A DNA stretch of 60,216 nt from Actinomycetes bacterium (lineage in GTDB: Bacteria > Actinomycetota > Actinomycetes > Mycobacteriales > Pseudonocardiaceae): contig JAJYTH010000009.1 of the NCBI GenBank assembly GCA_021793175.1, positions 1 through 60,216 on the forward strand. The letters run 5' to 3'. Below the pieces are notes generated by a model. It made no database searches and was not told where the DNA came from. It saw only the letters and a program-made list of their open reading frames with translations. Shown piece after piece: positions 25,010 through 36,799 of this stretch (its first letter is position 1; the number at the start of each line of letters is the position of its first letter). The position numbers were made by a program, and so were the translations under genes.

Positions 25010-25495
25010 CTACAAGCGTTCCTCGAGCAGCCGCAGTGCGCATGTCACCGAGCCCGCTCGCACCGCCTCCCGTTCCCCGTCGAGGTGCACAGTCCGCTCC
25101 GTCCGTGTGTCGCCCGGACCCGCCAGCCCGAGATGGACCGTGCCGGGCTCGACACCGCTCTGCGGATCGGGTCCGGCGACCCCGGTCAGTCCGAGTCCCC
25201 AGTCCGCCTCACAACGTCGGCGAGCGCCCTCGGCCAGCTGTGCGGCGACCTCGGGATGCACAGCCCCGTGTTCGGCCAGCAGCGCGGGGTCCACATCGGC
25301 GAGGGTGTGTTTGAGATCGGTGGCGTAGACGACGAGGCCTCCTCGTAACACCGCGCTCGCACCCGGAACCTGAGTGATCGTGGCGCAGACGAGCCCGGCC
25401 GTGAGCGATTCGGCCGTGGCGACCGTCTGCCCCCGCCGGGTCAGCTCGGCCACGAGCCTCGCGGCGATGTCCGCGTCCACGCCTCGGTCGCTCAT
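25010..25495 (-). CDS. cinA: CinA family protein / nicotinamide-nucleotide amidohydrolase (PncC)
   Basis: 161 residues, the CinA C-terminal domain only. It deamidates nicotinamide mononucleotide to nicotinic acid mononucleotide in NAD recycling. Signatures: QTVATAESLTAGLVCATITQ with the catalytic-loop Ser/Thr, GLVVYATDLKHTLADV, HGAVHPEVAAQLAEGAR, GLTGVAGPDPQSGVEPGTVHLG. ATG 25495 overlaps the pgsA stop (ATGA) and is preferred to the open frame reaching 25606. The N-terminal COG1058 domain found in longer CinA proteins is absent, as in other actinomycetes. Confidence 0.92.
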   Translation of the reverse strand: MSDRGVDADIAARLVAELTRRGQTVATAESLTAGLVCATITQVPGASAVLRGGLVVYATDLKHTLADVDPALLAEHGAVHPEVAAQLAEGARRRCEADWGLGLTGVAGPDPQSGVEPGTVHLGLAGPGDTRTERTVHLDGEREAVRAGSVTCALRLLEERL

Positions 25496-26127
25496 TCCGT
25501 CCCCACGGTGCCGCGCCGGGCCGCCGCCCGCAGGCGAAGCGCCCGGACCAGGTAGTCCACCCCCGTGGCGACCGTGAGCACGAGCGCCACGCCCAGCAAT
25601 ACCCACTCCACGGGTGCGACCTGCGCGGGCAACGGCAGTAGGACCACCCCGATGGCCACCACCTGCGTCAGAGTCTTGGCCTTACCGCCCTTGCTCGCGG
25701 GAATGACCCCGTGCCGGATCACCCAGAACCGCAGAACCGTCACGGCCAGTTCCCGGCCCAGTATCACGGCCGTCACCCACCACGGAAGCTCGCCGAGCAC
25801 GCTGAGCTCCACGAGAGCGGCGCCGATCAGTGCTTTGTCGGCGATCGGGTCCGCGACCTTGCCGAAGTCCGTCACCAACCCGTAGCGCCGAGCCACCCAG
25901 CCGTCAACACGGTCGGTCAGCGCGGCGACCACGAACACCGCCGTGGCGATGTATCGCCACGAGTCGGCATCGGCGACGTCCGCGGCGAACAACGCCCCGA
26001 CGAAAACCGGCACGAGCACCAGCCGCAGCACGGTGAGCACGTTGGCCGCGTTCAACGTAGGAACGGCTGGACCCACTCGACCACCACCGTCGGCCCCGAG
26101 ATCGGCGTCGGCTTTGTCAGTACTCAC
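25492..26127 (-). CDS. pgsA: CDP-diacylglycerol--glycerol-3-phosphate 3-phosphatidyltransferase (PgsA type)
   Basis: 211 residues, integral membrane. The CDP-alcohol phosphotransferase motif D-G-x2-A-R-x8-G-x3-D-x3-D is complete (DGWVARRYGLVTDFGKVADP followed by IAD). About five to six membrane segments are visible, including VLRLVLVPVFVGALFAA, IATAVFVVAALTD and VEWVLLGVALVLTVATG. It makes phosphatidylglycerophosphate from CDP-diacylglycerol and glycerol 3-phosphate. GTG 26127 overlaps the corrected rimO stop by four bases (GTGA), and its own stop overlaps cinA. Equivalent to the pgsA3 locus next to clgR in mycobacteria. Confidence 0.93.
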   Translation of the reverse strand: MSTDKADADLGADGGGRVGPAVPTLNAANVLTVLRLVLVPVFVGALFAADVADADSWRYIATAVFVVAALTDRVDGWVARRYGLVTDFGKVADPIADKALIGAALVELSVLGELPWWVTAVILGRELAVTVLRFWVIRHGVIPASKGGKAKTLTQVVAIGVVLLPLPAQVAPVEWVLLGVALVLTVATGVDYLVRALRLRAAARRGTVGTE

Positions 26128-27567
26128 GTCGCGACGTCCGAATCGAACGTGGACCCGTCGAGCGGCCGAACCACCAGGTCGACGCCCGCACTGTCCACCA
26201 CCTCACAACGGAGCAGCTCACCCACCTTGCAGTCGATCTCCCCCCAGCACCACGCACTCGCCGTCCACCTCGGGTGCTTGATGCGCGGCCCTGCCGACGA
26301 TCTCCTCGTCGACGGATTCCACCAGCACATCGACGACCGATCCGACCCGGTCCTCGGCCCGCTGCGCGCTCAGCTCCTCGACGAGCGCGGACACACGGCC
26401 GACCCGCTCGGCGATCACGTCCTCGTCGAGTTTGCCGTCGAACGTCTCGGCCTCGGTGCCGTCCTCGTCCGAGTAACCGAATACCCCGACCGCGTCGAGC
26501 CGCGCCTCGGTGAGGAACCGCTCCAGCTCGGCGACGTCCTCCTCGGTCTCGCCCGGGAATCCGACGATCACGTTCGTCCGGATACCCGCCTCGGGCGCGT
26601 AGGACCGGATCTGCTCGATCAACGCGAGGAACGACTCGGTGGAGCCGAACCGGCGCATCCGCCGCAGCACCGACTCACTGGAGTGTTGGAACGAGAGGTC
26701 GAAGTAGTCGGCCACACCGGGGGTGGTGGCGATCACCTTCACCAGGTCGGGCCGTGTCTCCGCCGGCTGGAGATACGACACCCGCACCCGGTCGATACCG
26801 TCCACGGCCGCCAATCGAGGCAGCAACTGTTCCAGGGCCCTCGTCCCGCCGAGATCGCGGCCGAGGTCCTTGCCGTAGGAGGTGGAGTTCTCGCTGACGA
26901 GGAACAGCTCCCGCACCCCCTGCGACGCCAGCCACTCCGCCTCGGCGACCAACTCGTCGGGATGACGTGACACGAACGAACCCCGAAACGACGGAATAGC
27001 GCAGAACGAGCACCGTCGGTCACATCCGGAAGCGATCTTGAGCGGGGCGACCGGGGAGTCGTCGAGCCGCGAGCGCAGTACCCTGGGACCCCACCCGGCG
27101 TGCCCGGGCACGGTCACCTCGTCGGCGGCGGCCTGCCGGTCCACGGGGGTGATGGGCAGTAGAGTGCGGCGGTCCGTCGGCGTGTGCGACTCGACCGACC
27201 GGCCCTCGGCGATGTCCACGAGCCGTTCGGCCAGGTGCGGATAGTGGTCGAACCCAAGCACCGCGTCGGCCTCGGGAAGGTTCTCCGCCAGCTCCCTGCC
27301 GTAACGCTCGGCCATGCACCCCACCGCGACCACCTTGGCGCCGGTGTCGGCGGCGGCGAGCAGCGTGTCGACCGAATCCTTCTTCGCCTGCTCGACGAAC
27401 CCGCAGGTGTTCACCACGACGACGTCACTGGACTCGGGGTCGTCACTGAGCTGCCAGCCGCTCGAGGCGAGTCGCCCCGCGAGTTCCTCGGAGTCGACCT
27501 CGTTACGGGCACAGCCGAGCGTCAACAGGGAGACTCGACGGTTGTGCGAGGATTCAGTGCTAGACAC
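26124..27567 (-). CDS. rimO: Ribosomal protein S12 methylthiotransferase RimO, with apparent frameshift
   Basis: Radical-SAM enzyme that adds methylthio to Asp of ribosomal protein S12. The UPF0004 domain ([19 protein letters not shown]), the radical-SAM cluster motif C-x3-C-x2-C ([15 protein letters not shown]) and most of the C-terminal TRAM domain are present. As written, the frame from GTG 27567 ends at 26218 after [11 protein letters not shown], cutting the TRAM domain. Removing one C from the C6 run at 26240-26245 restores [20 protein letters not shown] and onward to a TGA at 26126-26124 that overlaps pgsA by GTGA (480 residues). The coupling strongly suggests the full-length form is ancestral. 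Sequencing error, real mutation and slippage are all possible. The open frame reaches 27756 but GTG 27567 fits a leaderless -10. Confidence 0.88.
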
Positions 27568-27573
27568 CCGCTC

Positions 27574-27579
27574 AGGGTA
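27574..27579 (-). promoter_or_regulatory. Leaderless -10 element of rimO
   Basis: TACCCT on the minus strand ends 6 bp before the rimO GTG (27567). No Shine-Dalgarno sequence is present. The divergent acetyltransferase has a TAGCGT (27636-27641) close to its own start, so the ~76-bp gap probably carries two promoters. Confidence 0.45.
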
Positions 27580-27643
27580 ACCGGCGTACAGACAGTGTTC
27601 GGGCATGCCCTGGGCACACCGACCGGCACAAGCGTTAGCGTTT

Positions 27644-28210
27644 ATGCCTGTGCAAGCACCCCTAATCCGCCGCGCACGCATCGCCGACGTGCGCAGAATC
27701 AAGGCACTGGTCGACTCCGACGCGGGCCGGGGGCTGCTGCGAAAAGACCTGATCACCCTCTACGAGGACATGCAGGAGTTCTGGGTCGCAGAGCTCGACG
27801 GACGCGTGGTGGGTTGCGGTGCGCTACATGTGATGTGGGAGGACCTCGCCGAGATCCGCACGGTGGCAGTCGACCGGTCCGTGCGCGGCCGCGGTATCGG
27901 ACACGCGCTCGTGGAGCGGCTCATCGACCTGGCCGTGGAGCTGGGGCTGAAGCGGTTGTTCGTGCTCACGTTCGAGACCGAGTTCTTCGGTCGGCACGGT
28001 TTCATCGAGATCACGGGAACGCCCGTGCCGAAAGAGGTCTACGAGGAGATGCGCCGCTCGGCCGACACCGGCGTCGCCGAATTCCTCGACCTGCCGTTCG
28101 TCAAGCCCAACACGCTCGGCAATACACGCATGCTGCTGCACCTCGACGAACGTAAGAGCGTCGTCGACCGCCCACAGCGTCCGGAACGGTCTCTAGGATC
28201 GAGCGCCTAG
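27644..28210 (+). CDS. argA: N-acetylglutamate synthase-type GNAT acetyltransferase (ArgA, Rv2747-like)
   Basis: 188 residues, a stand-alone GNAT domain of the short actinobacterial ArgA type that makes N-acetylglutamate from glutamate and acetyl-CoA for arginine synthesis. Strong family landmarks: [40 protein letters not shown], the acetyl-CoA loop [34 protein letters not shown] and [17 protein letters not shown]. No Shine-Dalgarno precedes ATG 27644; a leaderless GTG at 27650, 8 bp after TAGCGT, is an alternative start. The last 18 bp overlap the convergent menC. It sits between rimO and ftsK as in M. tuberculosis. Confidence 0.9.
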   Translation: MPVQAPLIRRARIADVRRIKALVDSDAGRGLLRKDLITLYEDMQEFWVAELDGRVVGCGALHVMWEDLAEIRTVAVDRSVRGRGIGHALVERLIDLAVELGLKRLFVLTFETEFFGRHGFIEITGTPVPKEVYEEMRRSADTGVAEFLDLPFVKPNTLGNTRMLLHLDERKSVVDRPQRPERSLGSSA

Positions 28211-29230
28211 CAGGGCTCCGACCCGGGAGAGTCGAGCCAGCCAGCGCGCGGCCGTGACGGGGTCCGTGGGCGCGTGGGCCTCCATCAGCGACGACTCCGG
28301 CTGGGGCGGCGCGGACGGTACGGTCACGAACCCGTCGACCGGCTTCAACGCCGATGCGGACCCGACCACGTCACCGTTGAGCAGCGACAGCGTGCCCAAC
28401 CCGCACGCGAAAGGCAGCTCGGGCAACGCGGCCGCCAGCGCCACCTCCGCGGCCAGGCCCACACTGGTCTCGAGCGCCGAGGACACCACACACGGCAGGC
28501 CGCTATCCTCGGCGATCCGCAGCGCCCGACGAACCCCGCCCAGCGGTGTGCATTTGATGACAGCGACGTCGGCGGCCTCGGCCCTGGCCACGCGCAACGG
28601 GTCGTCGGCCCTACGGATGGACTCGTCGGCGGCGATCCGCACATCCACACGGCGCCGCACCTGCGCCAGCTCATCCACGGTCGGACACGGCTGCTCGACG
28701 TACTCGAGACCACCCGCCGAACGATCGAGCACACGGATGTGACGCACAGCGGTGTCGACGTCCCACGCCGCGTTGGCGTCCACCCGGATCGCACCGTCCG
28801 GACCGAGTGCGTCGCGCACGGCCTCCACCCGGACCTGGTCCTCCCCCAGCGAGCCGGGATGGTCGGCGACCTTGACCTTGGCGGTGTCGCAACCGGAGCG
28901 CGACACGATGTCGTGGGCCGTGTCGGGGTCCACGGCGGGTACCGTGCAGTTGACGGGGATGCGGCGACGCACCGGAGTGGGCCAGTCGTTCGTGCACTGT
29001 TCCAACGCCGCGGCCAACCACGGGACCGACGCCGCGTCACCGTAGTCCTCGAACGGGCAGAACTCCCCCCAACCCGACGGCCCGCGCAGCAGCATCCCCT
29101 CCCGCACGGTGATGCCCCGGAAGCGCGTCCTCATGGGAATGGAGTAGACGCGGACAGACTCCACGACAGCCAACGGATCGGTCTTGTCGGACAGAGGGAA
29201 CTCGGTCGAACCGAACGGCACAGGACTCAC
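28193..29230 (-). CDS. menC: o-Succinylbenzoate synthase
   Basis: 345 residues, enolase superfamily. Dehydrates SHCHC to o-succinylbenzoate in menaquinone synthesis. Catalytic and metal residues are visible: Lys in [10 protein letters not shown], Asp in [10 protein letters not shown], Glu in EYVEQP, Asp-Glu in RIAADES, and the second Lys in [11 protein letters not shown]. The barrel end [20 protein letters not shown] is typical. GTG 29230 overlaps the ftsK stop (GTGA), with GAGGA at the ftsK end serving as ribosome site, so menC is read after ftsK. No other men gene is in the window. Confidence 0.92.
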   Translation of the reverse strand: MSPVPFGSTEFPLSDKTDPLAVVESVRVYSIPMRTRFRGITVREGMLLRGPSGWGEFCPFEDYGDAASVPWLAAALEQCTNDWPTPVRRRIPVNCTVPAVDPDTAHDIVSRSGCDTAKVKVADHPGSLGEDQVRVEAVRDALGPDGAIRVDANAAWDVDTAVRHIRVLDRSAGGLEYVEQPCPTVDELAQVRRRVDVRIAADESIRRADDPLRVARAEAADVAVIKCTPLGGVRRALRIAEDSGLPCVVSSALETSVGLAAEVALAAALPELPFACGLGTLSLLNGDVVGSASALKPVDGFVTVPSAPPQPESSLMEAHAPTDPVTAARWLARLSRVGALLGARS

Positions 29231-31830
29231 TCCTCGGACGGGGGGTCGTCCCCACGGATCAGCGCGAGCACTCTCGGCAGGTCGTCGGGCTTGACCAGTA
29301 CCTCGCGCGCCTTGGAGCCCTCGGACGGGCCCACGACGCCACGGGTCTCGAGCAGGTCCATCAACCTGCCCGCCTTGGCGAAGCCGACCCGCAGCTTGCG
29401 CTGCAACATCGACGTCGAACCGAACTGCGAACTCACCACCAGCTCGGCCGCCTGAAGCAGTACCTCCAAATCGTCGCCGATGTCGGGGTCGATGTCCTTC
29501 TTCTCCCCCGCCTTGGCGACTGTGACGCCCTCGGTGTAGTCCGGTTCGGCCTGCTCCTTGGTGGCGGCCACGACAGCGGAGATCTCCTCGTCACTGACGA
29601 ACGCGCCCTGGATGCGGGTGGGTTTGCCCGCTCCCATCGGCAGGTACAGGGCGTCTCCCATCCCGATCAGTTTCTCCGCGCCGGGTTGGTCGAGGATGAC
29701 GCGGGAGTCGGTGAGCGACGACGTCGCGAAGGCCAGCCGCGATGGCACGTTGGTCTTGATGAGCCCCGTCACCACGTCCACGGACGGCCGCTGCGTGGCC
29801 AGGACGAGGTGGATACCCGCCGCCCGGGCCTTCTGGGTGATCCGCACGATGGCGTCCTCGACATCCCTCGGAGCGGTCATCATGAGGTCGGCGAGCTCGT
29901 CGACGATCGCCATGATGTAGGGGTAGGGGCGGTACTCCCGCTCGCTGCCGGGTGGGGTGGTGATCTCCCCTGAGCGTACCTTGCGGTTGAAGTCGTCGAT
30001 GTGCCGCACGCGGTTGGCCTGCATGTCCTGGTACCGCTGCTCCATCTCCTCGACGAGCCAGGCGAGCGCGGCGGCGGCTTTCTTCGGCTGCGTGATGATG
30101 GGCGTGATGAGGTGTGGGATGCCCTCGTAGGGCGTCAGTTCGACCATCTTCGGGTCGATGAGGATCATGCGGCATTCGTCGGGGGTGGCCCGTGCGAGCA
30201 AGGACACCAGCATCGAGTTGACGAAACTCGACTTACCGGACCCCGTGGACCCGGCCACCAACAGATGCGGCATCTTCGTCAGGTTCGCGGTGACGAAGTG
30301 GCCCTCGATGTCCTTGCCGAGGCCGATGACCATCGGATGGTCGTCGGACGCCGCCACCGGCGAGCGCAGCACGTCACCCAGGCGCACCATCTCGCGATCG
30401 GTGTTGGGCACTTCGATGCCCACCGCCGACTTACCGGGGATCGGCGCGAGCAAGCGCACGTTCTCCGTGGCCACCGCGTAGGCGATGTTCTTGGTGAGCG
30501 CGGTGATCTTCTCCACCTTGACGCCGGGACCGAGTTCCACCTCGTAACGGGTGACCGTGGGGCCACGAGTGAAACCCGTGACCTGAGCGTCGATTTTGAA
30601 TTGCTCCAGGACTCCCGTGATCGCTTCGATCATGGCGTCGTTGGCGCGGCTGTGTGCCTTCGGCGCGTCCCCGAGGGTGAGCAGTTCGAGCGAGGGCAGC
30701 TTGTAGTCGCCCTCGACGGTCCGGGTGACCGTGAGCGCGGGTTCCTGGCGGCGCTTCGCACTGGAAGCCTTGGCCGGCGCCGAGGCCCGCAGTGGTGTAG
30801 TCACGTGGGACTGGGACTCATCGGACGTGCCAGACTTGCCGGATTTGACGTTTTTGCCGACCTTTGTGGTCTTGTCGGAAGCGGTGTCGTCCGACTCCGT
30901 GAAGTCGAGTTCGGCCTGCGTGCCGTCGGAAGCCCCACGCTTGCGGCGCGTGGGCTTACGCAAGCGCGCGGAAGCGGGGTCGGCCTCGGTCGCCGGATCG
31001 TGTTCGGCCGGCTCCGCACCACCGCTCTTCTTCTTCGCGACACCGCGGTCGGACGCGTCGGCTTCGGCGCTCCATTCCCGCAACCGCTGAGGGATACGCC
31101 GGATCGGAGTTCCCGCGAACACCAACACGCCGTAGAGCAACACGAGCACGAGCAACGGCACGGCCACCCAGCTAGTGACACCCCGGGCGAGCAGATCACC
31201 GGAGAACCACCCGATCCACCCGCCCGCGTACATCTGCTCGGCGTGCTCCTGCGGCCTCCCACTGATCAGGTGCAGCAGGCCGAGCACGGCCATCCCCACC
31301 AGCAGACCGCCCACGACCATGCGGGGACGGGTCTCGGGCCGGGGCTGCGACCTCATGAGCACCACGGCCGCGACCAGGAGCGCCACGGGCAATCCGACGG
31401 CGGCTGCACCGATCACGCTCCGGGTGCCGACGGCGATCCACTCCCCGACCGGCCCCGCCGCTTCCCAACCGACGCCGACGGCCGCGATGAAGGCCAGGGC
31501 GATGAGTCCGAGCGCCACACCGTCTCTGCGGTGCTCCGGGTCGAGCTCGCGGGTACGACCCACCGCGCGAGCCAAGCCACCGACACCACGCGCCAACAAA
31601 GACCAGGTGCCACGTAGGGCTTTGACCAGGGCCCCTCCGGAGGAGCGGGTAGGTCGCTTCGCCGGTGGCCTACGGGCCGCGGCCGAGCGGCCGGATGTCT
31701 TCCCCGCCGCCGGACGCGCCGAAGACCTGCTCTTCGTCCCCTTCGCCGAGGACGTGCTCTTCGCCGAGCCTTGCGATCCGCGGCTCGTGCTCGCGGAGCC
31801 TCGCCCCCTGGTCGTCGAACCGCTCGCCAT
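29227..31830 (-). CDS. ftsK: DNA translocase FtsK
   Basis: 867 residues. A basic Ser/Lys/Arg-rich N-terminus (~75) is followed by four membrane segments (about 105-125, 132-158, 171-191, 219-240), an acidic/Lys linker (~250-375) and the RecA-like motor with Walker A G527-STGSGK-S534 and Walker B-region [14 protein letters not shown]. The C-terminal winged-helix gamma domain, which reads KOPS, ends the protein ([20 protein letters not shown]). FtsK pumps the chromosome terminus through the septum and activates XerCD. XerD is encoded at 46.9 kb. A -10-like TACCGT sits 6 bp before the ATG. Confidence 0.96.
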   Translation of the reverse strand: MASGSTTRGRGSASTSRGSQGSAKSTSSAKGTKSRSSARPAAGKTSGRSAAARRPPAKRPTRSSGGALVKALRGTWSLLARGVGGLARAVGRTRELDPEHRRDGVALGLIALAFIAAVGVGWEAAGPVGEWIAVGTRSVIGAAAVGLPVALLVAAVVLMRSQPRPETRPRMVVGGLLVGMAVLGLLHLISGRPQEHAEQMYAGGWIGWFSGDLLARGVTSWVAVPLLVLVLLYGVLVFAGTPIRRIPQRLREWSAEADASDRGVAKKKSGGAEPAEHDPATEADPASARLRKPTRRKRGASDGTQAELDFTESDDTASDKTTKVGKNVKSGKSGTSDESQSHVTTPLRASAPAKASSAKRRQEPALTVTRTVEGDYKLPSLELLTLGDAPKAHSRANDAMIEAITGVLEQFKIDAQVTGFTRGPTVTRYEVELGPGVKVEKITALTKNIAYAVATENVRLLAPIPGKSAVGIEVPNTDREMVRLGDVLRSPVAASDDHPMVIGLGKDIEGHFVTANLTKMPHLLVAGSTGSGKSSFVNSMLVSLLARATPDECRMILIDPKMVELTPYEGIPHLITPIITQPKKAAAALAWLVEEMEQRYQDMQANRVRHIDDFNRKVRSGEITTPPGSEREYRPYPYIMAIVDELADLMMTAPRDVEDAIVRITQKARAAGIHLVLATQRPSVDVVTGLIKTNVPSRLAFATSSLTDSRVILDQPGAEKLIGMGDALYLPMGAGKPTRIQGAFVSDEEISAVVAATKEQAEPDYTEGVTVAKAGEKKDIDPDIGDDLEVLLQAAELVVSSQFGSTSMLQRKLRVGFAKAGRLMDLLETRGVVGPSEGSKAREVLVKPDDLPRVLALIRGDDPPSEE

Positions 31831-31836
31831 ACTCCT

Positions 31837-31842
31837 ACGGTA
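31837..31842 (-). promoter_or_regulatory. Leaderless -10 element of ftsK
   Basis: TACCGT on the minus strand ends 6 bp before the ftsK ATG. The intervening AGGAGT looks like a ribosome site but has no spacing to the ATG, so a leaderless transcript is the better reading. Confidence 0.45.
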
Positions 31843-31950
31843 ACCGGTTCACCACTCTCGCCCCGAGCGCCACACTGGCCACACGTGACATTGATCGGCA
31901 AAGGTCCGTCCCGTGCCGAAAACACCGGTACGCATGACATGCTTCGCCCT

Positions 31951-32775
31951 ATGGTGGCGCTTCAACACGACCGAGGGTCCTCCGGACAGGGAACACGTGC
32001 TCCCCTGATGTGGCGGACACTCCTCGCCCTCGACCACGCATTGGTGAACGTGGCCGGGCGACTGCGCATCAGCGGAGGCGTTCCGCGGGAGTTGAGGGGC
32101 AAACCGCTCCTCATGGCCGCGAACCACATCGGGGTTTTCGACGCTTTCGTCCTGGTTGCCGCGTGTCGACGCCTCGGCCTCGCGCCACGGTTCATGCTGG
32201 CGGGCGGACTGTTGGACGCGCCGGTGATCGGCCCAGCGCTGCGCGCCAGTGGTCACCTACGGGTCGACCGGGGTTCGGCCTCGGCGGTGGCGCAGTTCGG
32301 GCAGGCCGCCGAAGCACTGCGCACGAGCACGGCCCCGATCATCGTCTATCCCGAAGGACGCATCAGCCACGATCCGGGCCTGTGGCCGGAACGCGGCAAG
32401 ACCGGCGCCGCGCGTCTCGCCCTCTCCGCGAACGTGCCGGTGATCCCCATCAGCCAATGGGGCGCGCACGAGGCCGTGTACTGGGGGACCGAGACGGTGA
32501 CCGGCCTGGCCGACATCGTGCCGCTGGCGCGGTCAGGACTCACCGCCCCACTGCGCAGACCCACTTTCCGGGTGCACTTCGGTGAGCCGGTCGACCTCAC
32601 GGAATTCGAAGCCGGACGGCCCGGAGACGCCGTGAAAGCCCACGCGGCGATCATGCGGGCCATCACCGACGGGCTTGTGCCGCTACGGGCCGGCGAACCG
32701 GACGTACCGCGGTTCCGCGACCCCACGCGTCCCACCGATGGCCACAGTCCGTGGCGGCCGGGAACGCAGATATGA
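31951..32775 (+). CDS. 1-Acyl-sn-glycerol-3-phosphate acyltransferase-like (PlsC family)
   Basis: 274 residues. The PlsC acyltransferase motif H-x4-D is present in MAANHIGVFDAFV, and the second block EGRISHDPG (glycerol-phosphate binding) follows ~110 residues later. VPVIPISQWGAHEAVYWG is also typical. It would acylate lysophosphatidic acid or a related acceptor at the membrane. Start is uncertain: ATG 31951 sits 7 bp after CATGCT, but ATG 31939 and ATG 32008 are possible, and none has a ribosome site. It begins ~120 bp from the divergent ftsK and overlaps the EamA transporter ATG (ATGA). Confidence 0.85.
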   Translation: MVALQHDRGSSGQGTRAPLMWRTLLALDHALVNVAGRLRISGGVPRELRGKPLLMAANHIGVFDAFVLVAACRRLGLAPRFMLAGGLLDAPVIGPALRASGHLRVDRGSASAVAQFGQAAEALRTSTAPIIVYPEGRISHDPGLWPERGKTGAARLALSANVPVIPISQWGAHEAVYWGTETVTGLADIVPLARSGLTAPLRRPTFRVHFGEPVDLTEFEAGRPGDAVKAHAAIMRAITDGLVPLRAGEPDVPRFRDPTRPTDGHSPWRPGTQI

Positions 32776-33815
32776 CGGGCTCCACCGAAGCCACCACCGT
32801 GGCGCCACCCCGCAGCCGGTCTCGCGGTATCGCGCTGCTCGTCGCCGCCTCGCTGTGTTTCGGCAGCTCCGGAGTGCTGGCCAAACCGGCGATGACGTCC
32901 GGGTTGACGCCTGAACAGGTCGCCACGGCCCGCATCAGCATCGCCGCGCTGGTGCTCCTCCTCGGTGTAGGACTGCCCCGGCCCCGACTGCTGCGGGTGC
33001 AGCGCGGGCAATGGCGGCTCCTTCTCGGTTACGGACTTCTCGGCGTGGCCGGTGTCCAGCTGTTCTACTTCCTGGCCGCAGCGCGAGTACCGGTGGGCAT
33101 CGCCATCCTGCTGGAATTCACGTCGCCGGTCCTCGTGGCACTGTGGGTGCGATTCGTACGCCGGGTACGGCTGCCGTGGCCGATGTGGACCGGCATCGGA
33201 CTCGCCCTGCTGGGCCTGGCTTTGGTGGCCCGCGTCCACGAGGGTCTGGTGCTCGACGCTTTGGGCCTGCTGGCCGGCATCGCCGCGGCGCTGTGTTCGG
33301 CGGCGTACTTCCTGATCGGCGAGCGGGGCATGGCCATCCACCACCCGCTCGGCATGGTCACCTGGGGAATGGTGATCGCAGCCGTGGCCGTGGGCCTCGT
33401 CGCACCGCCCTGGACCATGCCCCTTTCGACGCTGCTGTCCTCCGCCGAATTCGGTCCATGGCAGCCGCCCGTGTGGTTACTGCTCGTGACCGTCGCGGTG
33501 TTCTCCACCGTTTTCGCCTATTTCGCGGGCATCACCGCTCTGCGGCACCTACCCGCCTCCACCGCCAGCGTGCTCGCGCTGTTGGAACCGCTCGTCGCCA
33601 CGAGCATGGCGTGGGCGTTGCTGGGTGAGGCACTGGTCTGGGTGCAGATCCTCGGTGCCGTCGTGTTACTCGGCGGAGCCCTGCTGGTGCAACTGACCGC
33701 GCCCGCCGCACAGGGCGGGCCGACGGGCCCGGCCGAACCGCTACCGGGTGAGGCAGCGGCCGGGGCTCGGGCCGCCGTCCGAAAGAATCGAGTGGAACCT
33801 CAGGAGGGAGCATGA
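32772..33815 (+). CDS. EamA (DMT superfamily) transporter
   Basis: 347 residues with about ten membrane segments arranged as two EamA repeats (first from GIALLVAASLCFGSSGVLAK, second from LLAGIAAALCSAAYFLIGE). Conserved EamA features are VPVGIAILLEFTSPVLVALW and the second-repeat LPASTASVLALLEPLVATSM. It is expected to export small metabolites; the substrate is unknown. ATG 32772 overlaps the upstream acyltransferase stop; a GTG at 32751 is also in frame. The C-terminal ~35 residues are Gly/Ala/Pro-rich. Its stop overlaps the small membrane protein gene (ATGA). Confidence 0.9.
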   Translation: MTGSTEATTVAPPRSRSRGIALLVAASLCFGSSGVLAKPAMTSGLTPEQVATARISIAALVLLLGVGLPRPRLLRVQRGQWRLLLGYGLLGVAGVQLFYFLAAARVPVGIAILLEFTSPVLVALWVRFVRRVRLPWPMWTGIGLALLGLALVARVHEGLVLDALGLLAGIAAALCSAAYFLIGERGMAIHHPLGMVTWGMVIAAVAVGLVAPPWTMPLSTLLSSAEFGPWQPPVWLLLVTVAVFSTVFAYFAGITALRHLPASTASVLALLEPLVATSMAWALLGEALVWVQILGAVVLLGGALLVQLTAPAAQGGPTGPAEPLPGEAAAGARAAVRKNRVEPQEGA

Positions 33816-33947
33816 CCCGTCCGACCCGTGCCGAACAGCGCCGTGCCCGCTGGGCCCTGCTGGCCCAGGTCGTCACCGCCGTGCTGGCACTCGCGGCGAT
33901 CAGCGTGACCGCCCGACAGCAGCCCGAGACCGGATCTACCGCACGCG

Positions 33948-33961
<14 letters not shown>
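33812..33961 (+). CDS. 49-residue single-pass membrane peptide, hypothetical
   Basis: ATG overlaps the EamA stop (ATGA) and follows AGGAGGGAG, one of the strongest ribosome sites in the window. The peptide has a basic N-terminus (TRPTRAEQRRARW), one hydrophobic segment (ALLAQVVTAVLALAAISVTA) and a short polar tail. Topology predicts N-in, one pass. The last 14 bp overlap the convergent RNase J gene end. No family is recognised; coupling to the transporter suggests a small accessory subunit, which is inference. Confidence 0.65.
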
Positions 33962-36688
<2,727 letters not shown>

Positions 36689-36799
36689 TCAACTCGACGA
36701 CGACCGCGCCGACCGGCGCAAATGCATTGATGCGCGCTGATCCGCCGACGCGGCGACAGGATTGCCGGTGACGGCGCGGTGAAACGAAAACGTTTCCGG

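Noticed and set aside
30001-31617. 538-codon open frame on the plus strand
   Set aside because: Antisense of ftsK, with His/Gln/Arg-rich low-complexity translation and no domain.
36786-36797. LacI-like near-palindrome GAAAACGTTTCC downstream of the kinase gene
   Set aside because: Only 10 of 12 positions are symmetric, it is over 100 bp from dapA and no LacI-type gene is nearby.
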